In this document: piece by piece, positions 9,605 through 18,465 of the stretch
How positions within the stretch are numbered: the stretch's first letter is position 1
How the letters are laid out: every line of letters starts with the position of its first letter
Assembly (NCBI GenBank): GCA_901472405.1
Contig: LR590463.1
Span: 4,278,001-4,342,000, forward strand
Length of the DNA: 64,000 bases
Direction of reading: 5' to 3'
Source: Serratia rubidaea
GTDB lineage: Bacteria > Pseudomonadota > Gammaproteobacteria > Enterobacterales > Enterobacteriaceae
Position numbers and translations under genes: made by a program
The notes under the pieces: model-generated
The model's input: the letters and a program-made list of their open reading frames with translations, nothing else
Databases searched by the model: none
What the model was told of the DNA's origin: nothing

Positions 9605-10648
9605 ATGCCGTTAGTGAAAAAGAATAAACGCATAACCATCAGTGATATTGCCGGGCTGGCCGGCGTGTCGAAGTCGACCGCCAGCCTGGTGCTTAATGGC
9701 CGCAGCAAGCAATACCGCGTCTCCGACGATACCCGCGATCGCATCCTGGCGCTGGCTAACGAGCACCACTACCAACCCAGCATTCACGCCCGCTCGCTGC
9801 GCTCGACCCGCAGCCATACCCTCGGGCTGGTGGTGCCGGAAATGACCAACTACGGCTTTGCGGTTATCGCCCGTGAACTGGAAACCCTGTGCCGCGAGGC
9901 CGGCCTGCAGCTGCTGATTGCCTGCTCGGATGAAAACCCGGCGCAGGAGATGATGGCGGTGAACAATCTGGTGCAGCGCCAGGTTGACGGGCTGATCGTC
10001 GCCTCCAGCCAGCTAAACGACGCGGAATACCAGAAGATTAACGCCAGCCTGCCGGTGGTGCAGATGGACCGGGTGATTAACGGTTCGTCGCTGCCGCTGG
10101 TGATCACCGATTCGGTGTCATCGACCGCGCAGCTGGTGGAAACGGTCGCCCGGCAGCACCCCGACGAGTTCTATTTCCTCGGCGGCCAGCCGCGCCTGTC
10201 GCCGACGCGCGATCGCCTGGCCGGCTTCCGTCAAGGGCTGGAAAACGCCGGCGTCAGCGCCCGGGATGAGTGGATCATCAGCGGCAACTATCACCCCAGC
10301 TCCGGCTATGAAATGATCGCCGGCCTGTGCGCGCGCCTCGGTCGCCCGCCGAAGGCGCTGTTTACCGCCGCCTGCGGCCTGTTGGAAGGGGTGCTGCGCT
10401 ATCTCACCCAGCATCAGCTGATGGACAGCGATATCCACCTGTGCAGCTTTGACGACCACTACCTGTTCGACTGCATGACGCTGAAAATCGACACCGTGGC
10501 GCAGGACTGCCGCGGGCTGGCGCAGCACAGCTTCGAGCTGGCGACGCAGCTGATTGACGAGCGTCCGCCGGAACACAACGCCCTGTACCTGCCCGGCAGC
10601 ATTCACTGGCGCCACGCCGGTTCGCTGGCGCTGCATGACCAACGCTAA
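9605..10648 (+). CDS. scrR: Sucrose operon repressor ScrR, LacI family
   Basis: This 347-residue LacI-type repressor should bind the CCGG-centred operators at 4128 and 5245 and release them in response to fructose or fructose-1-phosphate, as known for enteric ScrR. The helix-turn-helix is at about residues 10-32 ([23 protein letters not shown]), followed by the hinge with [24 protein letters not shown]. The effector domain contains [20 protein letters not shown] and [17 protein letters not shown], typical of the ScrR/FruR branch. It starts 21 bases after scrB. The ATG at 9605 has a poor Shine-Dalgarno; a GTG at 9614 would give the shorter N-terminus common in homologues. Confidence 0.93.
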   Translation: MPLVKKNKRITISDIAGLAGVSKSTASLVLNGRSKQYRVSDDTRDRILALANEHHYQPSIHARSLRSTRSHTLGLVVPEMTNYGFAVIARELETLCREAGLQLLIACSDENPAQEMMAVNNLVQRQVDGLIVASSQLNDAEYQKINASLPVVQMDRVINGSSLPLVITDSVSSTAQLVETVARQHPDEFYFLGGQPRLSPTRDRLAGFRQGLENAGVSARDEWIISGNYHPSSGYEMIAGLCARLGRPPKALFTAACGLLEGVLRYLTQHQLMDSDIHLCSFDDHYLFDCMTLKIDTVAQDCRGLAQHSFELATQLIDERPPEHNALYLPGSIHWRHAGSLALHDQR

Positions 10649-10664
10649 TTACCACGGAGCGCCC

Positions 10665-11483
10665 ATGTCGCAAGAAATTAACAAAGATACCCAGCTGTGC
10701 ATGTCGCTGGCCGGCCGTCCCGGCAATTTCGGCACCCGCTTTCACAACTACCTGTATCAGCAGCTGGGGCTGAACTTTATCTACAAGGCATTCACCACCC
10801 AGGATATTCAGGCGGCGGTCGGCGGCGTGCGTGCGCTGGGCATCCGCGGCTGCGCGGTGTCCATGCCGTTCAAAGAGAGCTGCATCCCGTTCCTCGATGA
10901 GCTGGATCCCTCCGCCACGGCCATCGATTCGGTTAACACCATCGTCAACGACGGCGGCCTGCTGCGCGCCTACAACACCGACTATATCGCCGTTGCCAAA
11001 CTGCTGGCGCAGCATCAGGTCGCGCCCTCCACCTCGTTTGCCCTGCGCGGCAGCGGCGGCATGGCCAAAGCGGTGACCGCCGCGCTGCGCGACGCCGGCC
11101 TGCGCAACGGCCATATTATCGCGCGTAACGAGCGCGCCGGGCGGGCGCTGGCGCAGCAGTACGGCTATACATGGCTGCCGGAGATGGGCAGCCTGCGGCC
11201 GCAGATGGTGATTAACGTCACGCCGATCGGCATGGCGGGCGGCGCCGAGGCGCAGCAGCTGGCCTTTGAGCCGGACTGCATCGCCGCCGCCGAGCGGGTG
11301 TTTGACGTGGTGGCGCTGCCGGCGGAGACGCCGCTGATTCGCCACGCCCGCCAGCAGGGCAAAGCGGTGATTACCGGCGCGGAGGTGATTGCGCTGCAGG
11401 CGCTGGAGCAGTTCGTTCTCTACACCGGCGTACGCCCCAGCGATGAGCAGGTTGCCCGCGCGGCGGCGCATGCGCGCGCTTAA
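10665..11483 (+). CDS. Shikimate 5-dehydrogenase-like protein (SdhL/AroE paralogue)
   Basis: A 272-residue NADP-dependent dehydrogenase of the AroE superfamily, closest in motif style to the SdhL (HI0607-type) group. The substrate-side motif is SLAGRPGNFGTRFHNYLY in place of the AroE SLSP motif. The catalytic Lys is in VSMPFKE, the Asn/Asp pair in SVNTIVN and YNTDY, and the nucleotide loop is GSGGMAKAV. It starts 16 bases after scrR with a good CGGAGC Shine-Dalgarno and no terminator between, so it is probably co-transcribed with scrR. A strong terminator follows. The true substrate is uncertain: SdhL enzymes act poorly on shikimate, and the scr location hints at a polyol or quinate-like compound. 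Confidence 0.85.
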   Translation: MSQEINKDTQLCMSLAGRPGNFGTRFHNYLYQQLGLNFIYKAFTTQDIQAAVGGVRALGIRGCAVSMPFKESCIPFLDELDPSATAIDSVNTIVNDGGLLRAYNTDYIAVAKLLAQHQVAPSTSFALRGSGGMAKAVTAALRDAGLRNGHIIARNERAGRALAQQYGYTWLPEMGSLRPQMVINVTPIGMAGGAEAQQLAFEPDCIAAAERVFDVVALPAETPLIRHARQQGKAVITGAEVIALQALEQFVLYTGVRPSDEQVARAAAHARA

Positions 11484-11496
11484 CAACCAGTGATAA

Positions 11497-11527
11497 AAGC
11501 AAGGCCGGGCAATGCCCGGCCTTGCTT
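11497..11527. terminator. Bidirectional terminator between sdhL-like gene and exbD
   Basis: A perfect 14-bp stem (AAGCAAGGCCGGGC and its complement) with a 3-base AAT loop lies between convergent genes. It can serve both strands. Confidence 0.85.
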
Positions 11528-11540
11528 ATAACTGCAGAAA

Positions 11541-11963
11541 CTACTTGGCAGCCCCTTCCATCCCCACCAGCCCCACTTTCAGGTAGCCGGCGTTGCGTAG
11601 CGTATCCATCACGCTCATCAGCGTGGCGTAATCCACGCTCTTGTCCGCCTGGAAGAAGATGGTGGTTTCCTTGTTGGACTGAGTGCGGCTGTCCAGTACC
11701 GAGGTCAGCTGCGCCGCCGTCACCGGCTGGTCGCCGACGTACAGCTGCTTGTCAGCCTTCACCGACAGGAACACCGGTTTTTCCGGGCGCGGCTGCGGCT
11801 TGGCCGTCGAAGCCGGCAGATCGACACGGATATCCACCGTAGCCAGAGGCGCCGCCACCATAAAGATGATCAACAGCACCAGCATAACGTCGATAAACGG
11901 CGTTACGTTGATTTCGTGCAGTTCGCCGCTGTCGTCCAAATCTTCATTTAAGCGCATCGCCAT
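11541..11963 (-). CDS. exbD: TonB-system energiser ExbD
   Basis: ExbD is the single-span partner of ExbB and TonB that converts proton motive force into TonB motion for siderophore, haem and B12 uptake. The 140-residue sequence has a short cytoplasmic tail (MAMRLNEDLDDSGE), then INVTPFIDVMLVLLIIF with the essential membrane Asp25, and a periplasmic domain. It follows exbB by 3 bases, so the two form an operon under the Fur box at 13019. Confidence 0.96.
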   Translation of the reverse strand: MAMRLNEDLDDSGELHEINVTPFIDVMLVLLIIFMVAAPLATVDIRVDLPASTAKPQPRPEKPVFLSVKADKQLYVGDQPVTAAQLTSVLDSRTQSNKETTIFFQADKSVDYATLMSVMDTLRNAGYLKVGLVGMEGAAK

Positions 11964-11966
11964 AGA

Positions 11967-12923
11967 TCACCCCGCCCGCAGCTGGTGTGCGTGCTGTGCG
12001 CGCTTGGCTTCCGCCGTCGCCGCCAGATCCAGGTCACGGCTCAGCAGCAGCAGCACCTGCGCCGCCACGTCGCCAACCTGCGCGCGGTGGCCGCCGATCA
12101 CGCGGGCAAAGATGTTGTAAATCACCACCGCCGGGATAGCAGCGACCAGGCCCAGCGCGGTAGCCAGCAGCGCTTCTGCGATGCCGGGAGCCACCACCGC
12201 CAGGTTGGTGGTCTGCGAATGCGCGATGCCGATAAAGCTGTTCATAATGCCCCAAACGGTGCCGAACAGGCCGACAAACGGCGAAATCGCGCCGATGGTG
12301 GCCAGGAAGCCGTTGCCTTTGCCCAGCTGACGCCCGTAGGCCGCCACCCGGCGCTCAAAGCGGAAACCGGCGCGCTCTTTAATCCCGTTGTTGTCGTTGG
12401 ATTCCGCCGACAGCTCCAGCTCGTTCTGCGCGTCATTCAGCAGCACGGCGCTGATGCTCTCCGGCTGGAAGCTCTGCGCCATCTGGCTGGCTTCATCCAG
12501 CGAGCGGGCTTCGGCCAGCTGCTGATGCTCACGGCGCAGGCGGCGCTTGGCGCGCGTCAGCTCGCTGCCTTTGGCAAACAGAATGGTCCAGGTGATGATC
12601 GATGCCAGCACCAGGCCGATCATTACGGTTTTCACCACCGCATCGGCGTGCTGATACATGCCCCAGACGGACAGATCCATACCGCGCGTTTCCGGTGGTT
12701 GAACGGTCGGCGCCGGGTTAACCGGCGTCACGGACTGCGGCGCGGCGCTGGCCGGCGCCGGCGTTGCTGCCGCAGAGGCGCTCTCGGTAGCAGCCGGCTG
12801 AGTTTCCGGCGCGGCCTGCGCGCTGCCGGCCAGCCCGGCCACCAGCACCATGGACGCGATCAAACCGCGCCCGAATGCGGCGCCCCACTGTCCCCGGCCA
12901 GCGCCGCGGGCTCTTTGATTCAT
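11967..12923 (-). CDS. exbB: TonB-system proton channel ExbB with periplasmic extension
   Basis: ExbB forms the pentameric proton channel around ExbD. The ATG at 12923 is preferred because it begins a signal peptide ending in GSAQA; an upstream TTG at 12971 is also open. After the signal there is an Ala/Pro-rich periplasmic stretch of about 60 residues ([17 protein letters not shown]). The first transmembrane segment then follows ([21 protein letters not shown]), with the usual three-span MotA/TolQ/ExbB domain ([39 protein letters not shown]). The long N-terminal version is known in Serratia and Pseudomonas and is absent from E. coli. This supports a Serratia-like host. Confidence 0.95.
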   Translation of the reverse strand: MNQRARGAGRGQWGAAFGRGLIASMVLVAGLAGSAQAAPETQPAATESASAAATPAPASAAPQSVTPVNPAPTVQPPETRGMDLSVWGMYQHADAVVKTVMIGLVLASIITWTILFAKGSELTRAKRRLRREHQQLAEARSLDEASQMAQSFQPESISAVLLNDAQNELELSAESNDNNGIKERAGFRFERRVAAYGRQLGKGNGFLATIGAISPFVGLFGTVWGIMNSFIGIAHSQTTNLAVVAPGIAEALLATALGLVAAIPAVVIYNIFARVIGGHRAQVGDVAAQVLLLLSRDLDLAATAEAKRAQHAHQLRAG

Positions 12924-13018
12924 AGTCTTGCCAGCCGTTTTCACGCTGCGCCTCCAACCATTACCGATCAAAATTAAACAGAATTCAGCGTGCGATCATA
13001 TCAAACCAATCACGGATT

Positions 13019-13037
13019 GATAGTAGTTATCATTATT
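13019..13037. promoter_or_regulatory. Fur box upstream of exbBD
   Basis: GATAGTAGTTATCATTATT matches the 19-bp Fur consensus GATAATGATAATCATTATC at 14 positions. It lies about 95 bp before the exbB start, consistent with iron repression of exbBD. Confidence 0.7.
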
Positions 13038-13388
13038 ATTTACTCAATAACGCATCTCCGGTCCAAAAAACCGTTAACCCGCGCCAGCCGCAGCGCTATC
13101 GCCCGCCGCTGTGTAACATTTACCCGCGCAAACGCCAACAACCCCGTCACCGTTTAGTCGTTTTTTTAACCTCATCACGAAACGCGCGGGCTTTTTCCCC
13201 CTCACAGTGACGTCGATCAATTATTTTTAAAACGGCTTTTCAATTATGTAGCAAGCAGGTTTCAACTGTGTTTATCTTTTGTACTGACGCAGCGCGAAAC
13301 CGGCCTGACGCGCCCCTTTCCCGTTCACGCTGCGCGCCTGGGATGATGAAAAAACAATAACCGATGCCCGACACTCTGGAGATCTGCG
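13038..13388. other. Intergenic region between exbB and the TRAP operon
   Basis: These 351 bases must hold the promoter of the TRAP genes. I see A/T runs (TTTTTTTAACC at about 13160, ATTATTTTTAAAACGG at about 13220) but no ORF with a ribosome binding site and no clear operator. Confidence 0.4.
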
Positions 13389-14366
13389 ATGAAACTGCCC
13401 CACGCCCTATCAGGTTTGTGCCTCTCGCTCTGCACGTTACTGTGCAGCCAGGCCGCACTGGCGCAACAAATCAAAGCCGCCGACGTCCACCCGGAAGGCT
13501 ACCCCAATGTCGTCGCGGTCCAACATCTGGGCGACAAGCTGAAGGCCGCCACGCAGGATCGCCTGGAGCTGAAAACCTTCCCCGGCGGCATGCTCGGCGA
13601 CGAAAAGCAGATGATTGAGCAGGCGCAGATTGGCGCGATTGATATGATCCGCGTCTCCATGGCGCCGGTGGCGGCGATTCTGCCGGAGATCGACGTGTTC
13701 ACCCTGCCGTACATCTTCCGCGACGAAGCGCATCTGCATAAGGTGCTGGACGGTGAGATCGGCAAGGAGATCGGCGACAAGATCACCAACGACCCCACCT
13801 CGCGTTTGGTGTTCCTCGGCTGGATGGATTCCGGCACCCGCAATCTGATCACCAAAAAGCCGGTGGTGAAGCCGCAGGATCTGCAGGGGATGAAAATCCG
13901 CGTGCAGGGCAGCCCGATTGCGCTGGCGACGCTGAAAGCCATGGGCGCCAACGCCGTCAGCATGGGGGTCAGCGAAGTGTTCAGCGGCCTGCAGACCGGC
14001 GTTATCGACGGCGCGGAGAACAACCCGCCGACCTTTATCGCCCACAACTATCTGCCGGTAACCAAAAACTACACCCTGAGCCGCCACTTTATTATTCCCG
14101 AGCTGTTCCTCTACTCCAAAGTCAAATGGGACCAACTGACCCCGGCCGACCAGCAGCTGATCCTCAAGCTGGCGAAAGAGGCGCAGGCCGAACAGCGCAC
14201 CCTGTGGGCCGCCTATAACCAGCAGGCGCTGGAAAAAATGAAGGCCGGCGGCGTGCAGTTCCACGACATCGACCGCGCAGCGTTCTACAAGATGACCCAG
14301 CCGGTGCGCGACCAGTACGGCAAGGCGCATCAGGATCTGATCGCCCGCATTAACGCGGTGCAATAA
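13389..14366 (+). CDS. TRAP transporter solute-binding protein (DctP family)
   Basis: This periplasmic binding protein delivers a carboxylate-type substrate to the DctQM permease. The 325-residue protein has a signal peptide ending at about residue 25 (SQAALA). Family motifs include FPGGMLGDEKQMIEQAQIG, the anion-binding arginine region GMKIRVQGSP, and GLQTGVIDGAENNPP. GGAG lies upstream of the ATG. It heads a three-gene operon. The substrate cannot be read from the sequence; sugar acids or dicarboxylates are usual for this branch. The whole operon is absent from the exbB-metC junction of E. coli. Confidence 0.93.
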   Translation: MKLPHALSGLCLSLCTLLCSQAALAQQIKAADVHPEGYPNVVAVQHLGDKLKAATQDRLELKTFPGGMLGDEKQMIEQAQIGAIDMIRVSMAPVAAILPEIDVFTLPYIFRDEAHLHKVLDGEIGKEIGDKITNDPTSRLVFLGWMDSGTRNLITKKPVVKPQDLQGMKIRVQGSPIALATLKAMGANAVSMGVSEVFSGLQTGVIDGAENNPPTFIAHNYLPVTKNYTLSRHFIIPELFLYSKVKWDQLTPADQQLILKLAKEAQAEQRTLWAAYNQQALEKMKAGGVQFHDIDRAAFYKMTQPVRDQYGKAHQDLIARINAVQ

Positions 14367-14399
14367 CCGCCCCTTTTCCTGCTTGGTCGGAGGTTGCTG

Positions 14400-14906
14400 A
14401 TGGCGCACGCTTATCATCAGGCGATGGATCTGCTGTACCGCCTCGCCATGTGGCTGGCCGGCGCGGCGCTGCTGGTGATGGTCACCGTAATACCGGTGGG
14501 CATCTTCAGCCGCTACGTGCTCAATGAGGGCGCGGCCTGGCCGGAGCCGATCGCCATCCTGTGCATGGTCACCTTTACCTTTATCGGCGCCGCCGTCAGC
14601 TACCGCGCCGGCGCGCATATCGCCGTCAATATGCTGACCGACCGCCTGCCGCCGTTCTGGCAGCGCTGCTGCGGCCGGCTGGCGGACCTGCTGATGACGG
14701 TAATCTGCCTGTTTATTCTCTATTACGGCTACGGCCTGTGCAGCCAGCTGTGGCTGCAGCCGGTGGCGGAGTTCCCGCTGCTGAGCGCCGGCCAGGCCTA
14801 TCTGCCGCTGCCGATTGGCTCAGCCGTGACGCTGCTGTTCGTGATTGAGCGGTTACTCTTCGGCCCGCAGCACCACCGTCCGCTGGTGATGCTCGGCAAT
14901 ACCTGA
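14400..14906 (+). CDS. TRAP transporter small permease (DctQ family)
   Basis: A four-span inner-membrane protein of 168 residues that scaffolds the large TRAP permease. The start at ATG 14400 is chosen because CGGAGG ends 7 bases upstream; an in-frame TTG 6 bases earlier is less likely. Hydrophobic segments include LAMWLAGAALLVMVTVIPVG and FTFIGAAVSYRAG, and VTLLFVIERLLFGP closes the domain. It sits 33 bp after the binding protein gene and 13 bp before the large permease gene. Confidence 0.9.
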   Translation: MAHAYHQAMDLLYRLAMWLAGAALLVMVTVIPVGIFSRYVLNEGAAWPEPIAILCMVTFTFIGAAVSYRAGAHIAVNMLTDRLPPFWQRCCGRLADLLMTVICLFILYYGYGLCSQLWLQPVAEFPLLSAGQAYLPLPIGSAVTLLFVIERLLFGPQHHRPLVMLGNT

Positions 14907-14919
14907 CGGAGCCTGCGCT

Positions 14920-16212
14920 ATGGACGCCTTTATTCTGCTTGCCTCTCTCGCCCTGCTGCTGGCCATCGGCGTGCCGGTAGCCTACGCCGTGGGGCTGAGC
15001 GCCATCGCCGGCGCGCTGTGGATCGATCTGCCGCTGGAGGCGCTGATGATTCAGATGACCAGCGGCGTCAACAAGTTCTCCCTGCTGGCGATCCCGTTCT
15101 TTATCCTGGCCGGCGCCATTATGGCGGAAGGCGGCATCGCCCGCCGGCTGGTCAGCTTCGCCTATATCTTCGTCGGCTTTGTGCGCGGCGGCCTGTCGCT
15201 GGTCAATATTGTCGCCTCCACCTTCTTCGGCGCGATCTCCGGCTCTTCGGTGGCGGATACCGCCTCGATCGGCTCGGTGATGGTGCCGGAGATGGAGAAA
15301 AAGGGCTACCCGCGCGACTACGCCGCCTCGGTCACCGCCAGCGGTTCGGTGCAGGCGATCCTGATCCCGCCCAGCCATAACGCGGTGATCTATTCGCTGG
15401 CCGCCGGCGGTACGGTGTCGATCGCCTCGCTGTTCGTCGCCGGTATTCTGCCGGGACTGCTGCTGTGCGTCTCGCTGATGGTGATGTGCGTCGGCTTCGC
15501 CCACAGGCGCGGCTACCCGAAGGGGGAAGCCATCCCGCTGCGTCAGGCGCTGAAAATCTGCCTCGATACGCTGTGGGGGCTGATGACCGTGGTAATCATC
15601 ATGGGCGGCATCATGTCCGGTATCTTTACCGCCACCGAATCCGCGGCGGTAGCCTGCCTGTGGGCGTTCTTCGTCACCATGTTTATCTACCGCGACTACC
15701 GCTGGTCTGAGCTGCCCAACCTGATGTACCGCACTATCAAAACCGTCACCATCGTGATGATCCTGATAGGCTTCGCCGCCTGCTTCGGCGCGGTGATGAC
15801 CTATATGCAGCTGCCGCTGCGCATCACCGAGTTCTTCACCGCCATTTCCCACAACAAATACGTCATTCTGGTCTGCATCAATATCATGCTGCTGGCGCTC
15901 GGCACGCTGATGGATATGGCGCCGCTGATCCTGATCCTGACGCCGGTGCTGCTGCCGGTCACCAACGCGCTGGGCATCGACCCGGTGCATTTCGGCATGA
16001 TTATGATGATCAACCTGGGCATCGGCCTGATCACCCCGCCGGTCGGCTCGGTGCTGTTCGTCGCCAGCGCGGTCAGCAAGCAGAAAATCGAGGCGGTGGT
16101 CAAAGCCATGCTGCCGTTTTACTGCGTGCTGTTTATGGTGCTGCTGCTGGTGACCTATATTCCCGCCATTTCGCTGTGGCTGCCGCATCTGTTTGGCGTA
16201 ATGGGCGGCTGA
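14920..16212 (+). CDS. TRAP transporter large permease (DctM family)
   Basis: The 430-residue sodium-coupled transport subunit with about twelve membrane spans. Typical DctM segments are PFFILAGAIMAEGGIARRLV, FFGAISGSSVADTASIGSV, the conserved IPPSHNAVIYSLAAGG and NLGIGLITPPVGSVLFV. It completes the TRAP operon and is followed by a strong terminator. Substrate unknown, as for the binding protein. Confidence 0.94.
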   Translation: MDAFILLASLALLLAIGVPVAYAVGLSAIAGALWIDLPLEALMIQMTSGVNKFSLLAIPFFILAGAIMAEGGIARRLVSFAYIFVGFVRGGLSLVNIVASTFFGAISGSSVADTASIGSVMVPEMEKKGYPRDYAASVTASGSVQAILIPPSHNAVIYSLAAGGTVSIASLFVAGILPGLLLCVSLMVMCVGFAHRRGYPKGEAIPLRQALKICLDTLWGLMTVVIIMGGIMSGIFTATESAAVACLWAFFVTMFIYRDYRWSELPNLMYRTIKTVTIVMILIGFAACFGAVMTYMQLPLRITEFFTAISHNKYVILVCINIMLLALGTLMDMAPLILILTPVLLPVTNALGIDPVHFGMIMMINLGIGLITPPVGSVLFVASAVSKQKIEAVVKAMLPFYCVLFMVLLLVTYIPAISLWLPHLFGVMGG

Positions 16213-16248
16213 ACCGCGTCTCTGCCGCCCTTTTCACGTTGCCTGTTG

Positions 16249-16277
16249 GCCCGTTTGCCGAGAAACGGGCTTTTTTT
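16249..16277 (+). terminator. Terminator of the TRAP operon
   Basis: Stem GCCCGTTT / AAACGGGC with a 6-base loop is followed by seven T residues. It is a textbook intrinsic terminator 36 bp after the dctM-like stop. Confidence 0.9.
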
Positions 16278-16354
16278 ATCCGCCAATGCAGCGTATTTCA
16301 CCGCGCGGCAGGGGGAAGGCAGTGAATCACCGCCGCTTTTATCAACGGAAGTAA

Positions 16355-16370
16355 AAACGTCTGGATGGCT
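16355..16370. promoter_or_regulatory. MetJ operator candidate before metC
   Basis: Two adjacent 8-mers, AAACGTCT and GGATGGCT, match the met box AGACGTCT at 7 and 5 of 8 positions. MetJ binds tandem met boxes. The site is about 70 bp before the metC start. Confidence 0.5.
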
Positions 16371-16436
16371 ATTTGCCAACATGCTAACGTAGTGCGCATC
16401 ACCGTTTTCACTATGCATAACCAGCAGGTAAGCCGT

Positions 16437-17636
16437 ATGACGTCCAAAAATCTCGATACCACGCTGATCGGCGCCGGCCGCAGCAAGCGCTATACCCACG
16501 GCGCGGTCAACCCGGTGACGCAGCGCGCCTCCTCGCTGGTGTTCGACAGCGTGGCCGATAAAAAGCACGCCACGGCGCAGCGCGCCCACGGCGAACTGTT
16601 CTACGGCCGCCGCGGCACCCTGACCCACTTCGCCTTTCAGGAGGCGATGACCGAGCTGGAGGGCGGCGCCGGCTGCGTGCTCTATCCCTGCGGCGCCGCC
16701 GCGGTCTCCAACGCCATTTTGTCGTTCGTCAGCGCCGGCGACCACGTGCTGGTGACCGGCTCGGTGTATGAGCCCACGCAGGATTTCTGCACGCATATTC
16801 TCGGCCGGATGAATGTCGCCACCACCTATTTCGATCCGCTGCTGGGCGAGGCCATCGCCGAGCTGATCCAGCCGAACACCCGCGTGGTGTTCCTGGAATC
16901 GCCGGGGTCGATCACCCTGGAAATACAGGATATTCCGGCCATCGTGCGCGCCGTGCGCGCGGTGAATCCGGAGATTGTCATTATGATCGACAACACCTGG
17001 GCCGCCGGCGTGCTGTTCAAGGCGTTGGAGTTCGACATTGATATTTCCATTCAGGCCGGCACCAAATACATCATCGGCCACTCCGATTACATGCTCGGCA
17101 CCGCGGTCGCCAACGCCCGCTGCTGGGAACAGCTGCGTGAATACTCTTACCTGATGGGGCAGATGGTGGATGCCGATACCGCCTATATGGCCAGCCGCGG
17201 CCTGCGCACGCTGAGCGTACGGCTGAAACAGCATGAGCAGAGCAGCATCGCCGTCGCCCGCTGGCTGGCCGAGCGGCCGGAAGTCGCCCGCGTCAACCAC
17301 CCGGCGCTGCCCGCCTGCAAAGGGCATGAATTTTACCGGCGCGATTTCAGCGGCTGTAACGGGCTGTTCTCCTTTGTCCTGAAGCAGCGCCTGAGCGAGG
17401 CGCAGCTGGCCGACTATCTCGACCACTTCCGCCATTTCACCATGGCCTACTCCTGGGGCGGCTATGAGTCCCTGATCCTGGCGAATCAGCCGGAGGAGCT
17501 GGAGGCGATCCGCCCGGCCGGCGGCGTAGACTTTTCCGGCACGCTGGTGCGGCTGCATATCGGCCTGGAAAACGTGCAGGACCTGATCGACGATCTGGCG
17601 GCGGGCTTTGAGCGTCTGCAGGCCGGCAATCGATAA
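16437..17636 (+). CDS. metC: Cystathionine beta-lyase MetC
   Basis: This PLP enzyme cleaves cystathionine to homocysteine, pyruvate and ammonia in methionine synthesis. The 399-residue protein has the PLP lysine at about residue 210 in [12 protein letters not shown], plus ERAHG-type N-terminal and [13 protein letters not shown] phosphate-binding motifs. The ATG at 16437 has AGCAGGT upstream and gives the family length. Its position next to exbB on one side and yghB on the other is the conserved enterobacterial order. Confidence 0.96.
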   Translation: MTSKNLDTTLIGAGRSKRYTHGAVNPVTQRASSLVFDSVADKKHATAQRAHGELFYGRRGTLTHFAFQEAMTELEGGAGCVLYPCGAAAVSNAILSFVSAGDHVLVTGSVYEPTQDFCTHILGRMNVATTYFDPLLGEAIAELIQPNTRVVFLESPGSITLEIQDIPAIVRAVRAVNPEIVIMIDNTWAAGVLFKALEFDIDISIQAGTKYIIGHSDYMLGTAVANARCWEQLREYSYLMGQMVDADTAYMASRGLRTLSVRLKQHEQSSIAVARWLAERPEVARVNHPALPACKGHEFYRRDFSGCNGLFSFVLKQRLSEAQLADYLDHFRHFTMAYSWGGYESLILANQPEELEAIRPAGGVDFSGTLVRLHIGLENVQDLIDDLAAGFERLQAGNR

Positions 17637-17776
17637 AAATTTGCCGGGTAATAGAGAAAATTATCCATCGCAAGCATATTTCTATGCGTCATTTAATGTC
17701 CGGTTACGCTAATAGAGGTACACTAATCCGCATCATATTTGCTTAGTAAGGTGAACCTGGCGCAACGGGACAGAAA

Positions 17777-18435
17777 ATGGATGTATTAAAAGAGATTGTT
17801 CACGCGCTTTGGCAACAGGATTTTACGGCTCTGGCCGATCCCAGCGTGATTTGGGTGGTTTATACGGTGCTTTTTATCACCCTGTTTTTGGAAAATGGCC
17901 TGCTGCCGGCGTCTTTTCTGCCCGGCGACAGCCTGCTGCTGCTGGCGGGCGCCTTAATCGCCAAGGGCGTGATGTCCTTTGTACCGACCCTGATGATTCT
18001 GACGCTGGCCGCCAGCCTCGGCTGCTGGCTCAGCTATCTGCAGGGCGCTGGCTGGGGCATACCCGGCTGGTTAAGGGGTGGCTGCTGCAGCTGCCCGCGC
18101 AGTACCACCAGCGCGCGCACGTGCTGTTTCACCGCCACGGCCTGACGGCGCTGCTGGTAGGACGCTTTCTGGCGTTTGTGCGCACGCTGCTGCCGACCAT
18201 GGCGGGCATCTCCGGCCTGAGCAATACCCGCTTTCAGTTTTTCAACTGGCTGAGCGCCCTGCTGTGGGTGGTGTCGGTGGTCGGGCTGGGCTTCGCCTTC
18301 AGCCAGATTCCCCTCGTCAAACGCTATGAGGATCAGGTGATGGCCGGCCTGATGATCCTGCCGCTGGCGCTGCTGGTGTTCGGGCTGATCGGCGCCATGC
18401 TGGTGATCTGGCGTAAAAAGCGCCGGGCTTCCTGA
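17777..18435 (+). CDS. yghB: DedA-family membrane protein YghB (one frameshift)
   Basis: YghB is a DedA/VTT inner-membrane protein needed with its paralogue YqjA for envelope homeostasis and proton motive force-dependent drug tolerance. The N-terminal half has [24 protein letters not shown], the DedA hallmark. The C-terminal half, in another frame, has [18 protein letters not shown] with the conserved membrane arginines. The join is at about 18048, where GGCGCTGG should read GGCCGCTGG to give [15 protein letters not shown]. The repaired length, about 219 residues, equals the E. coli protein. Order metC-yghB-yqhC is conserved. Confidence 0.93.
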
Positions 18436-18465
18436 CCCTTCGTCTGACGGCCGCCGCGTCGGTCG

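Noticed and set aside
9594..9626. A 10-codon frame starting just before scrR
   Set aside because: It lacks a Shine-Dalgarno and overlaps the scrR start out of frame; nothing supports translation.
14713..16188. A 491-codon minus-strand frame opposite the TRAP permease
   Set aside because: It is the reverse reading of a membrane protein gene, giving a charged, His/Asp/Arg-rich false protein.
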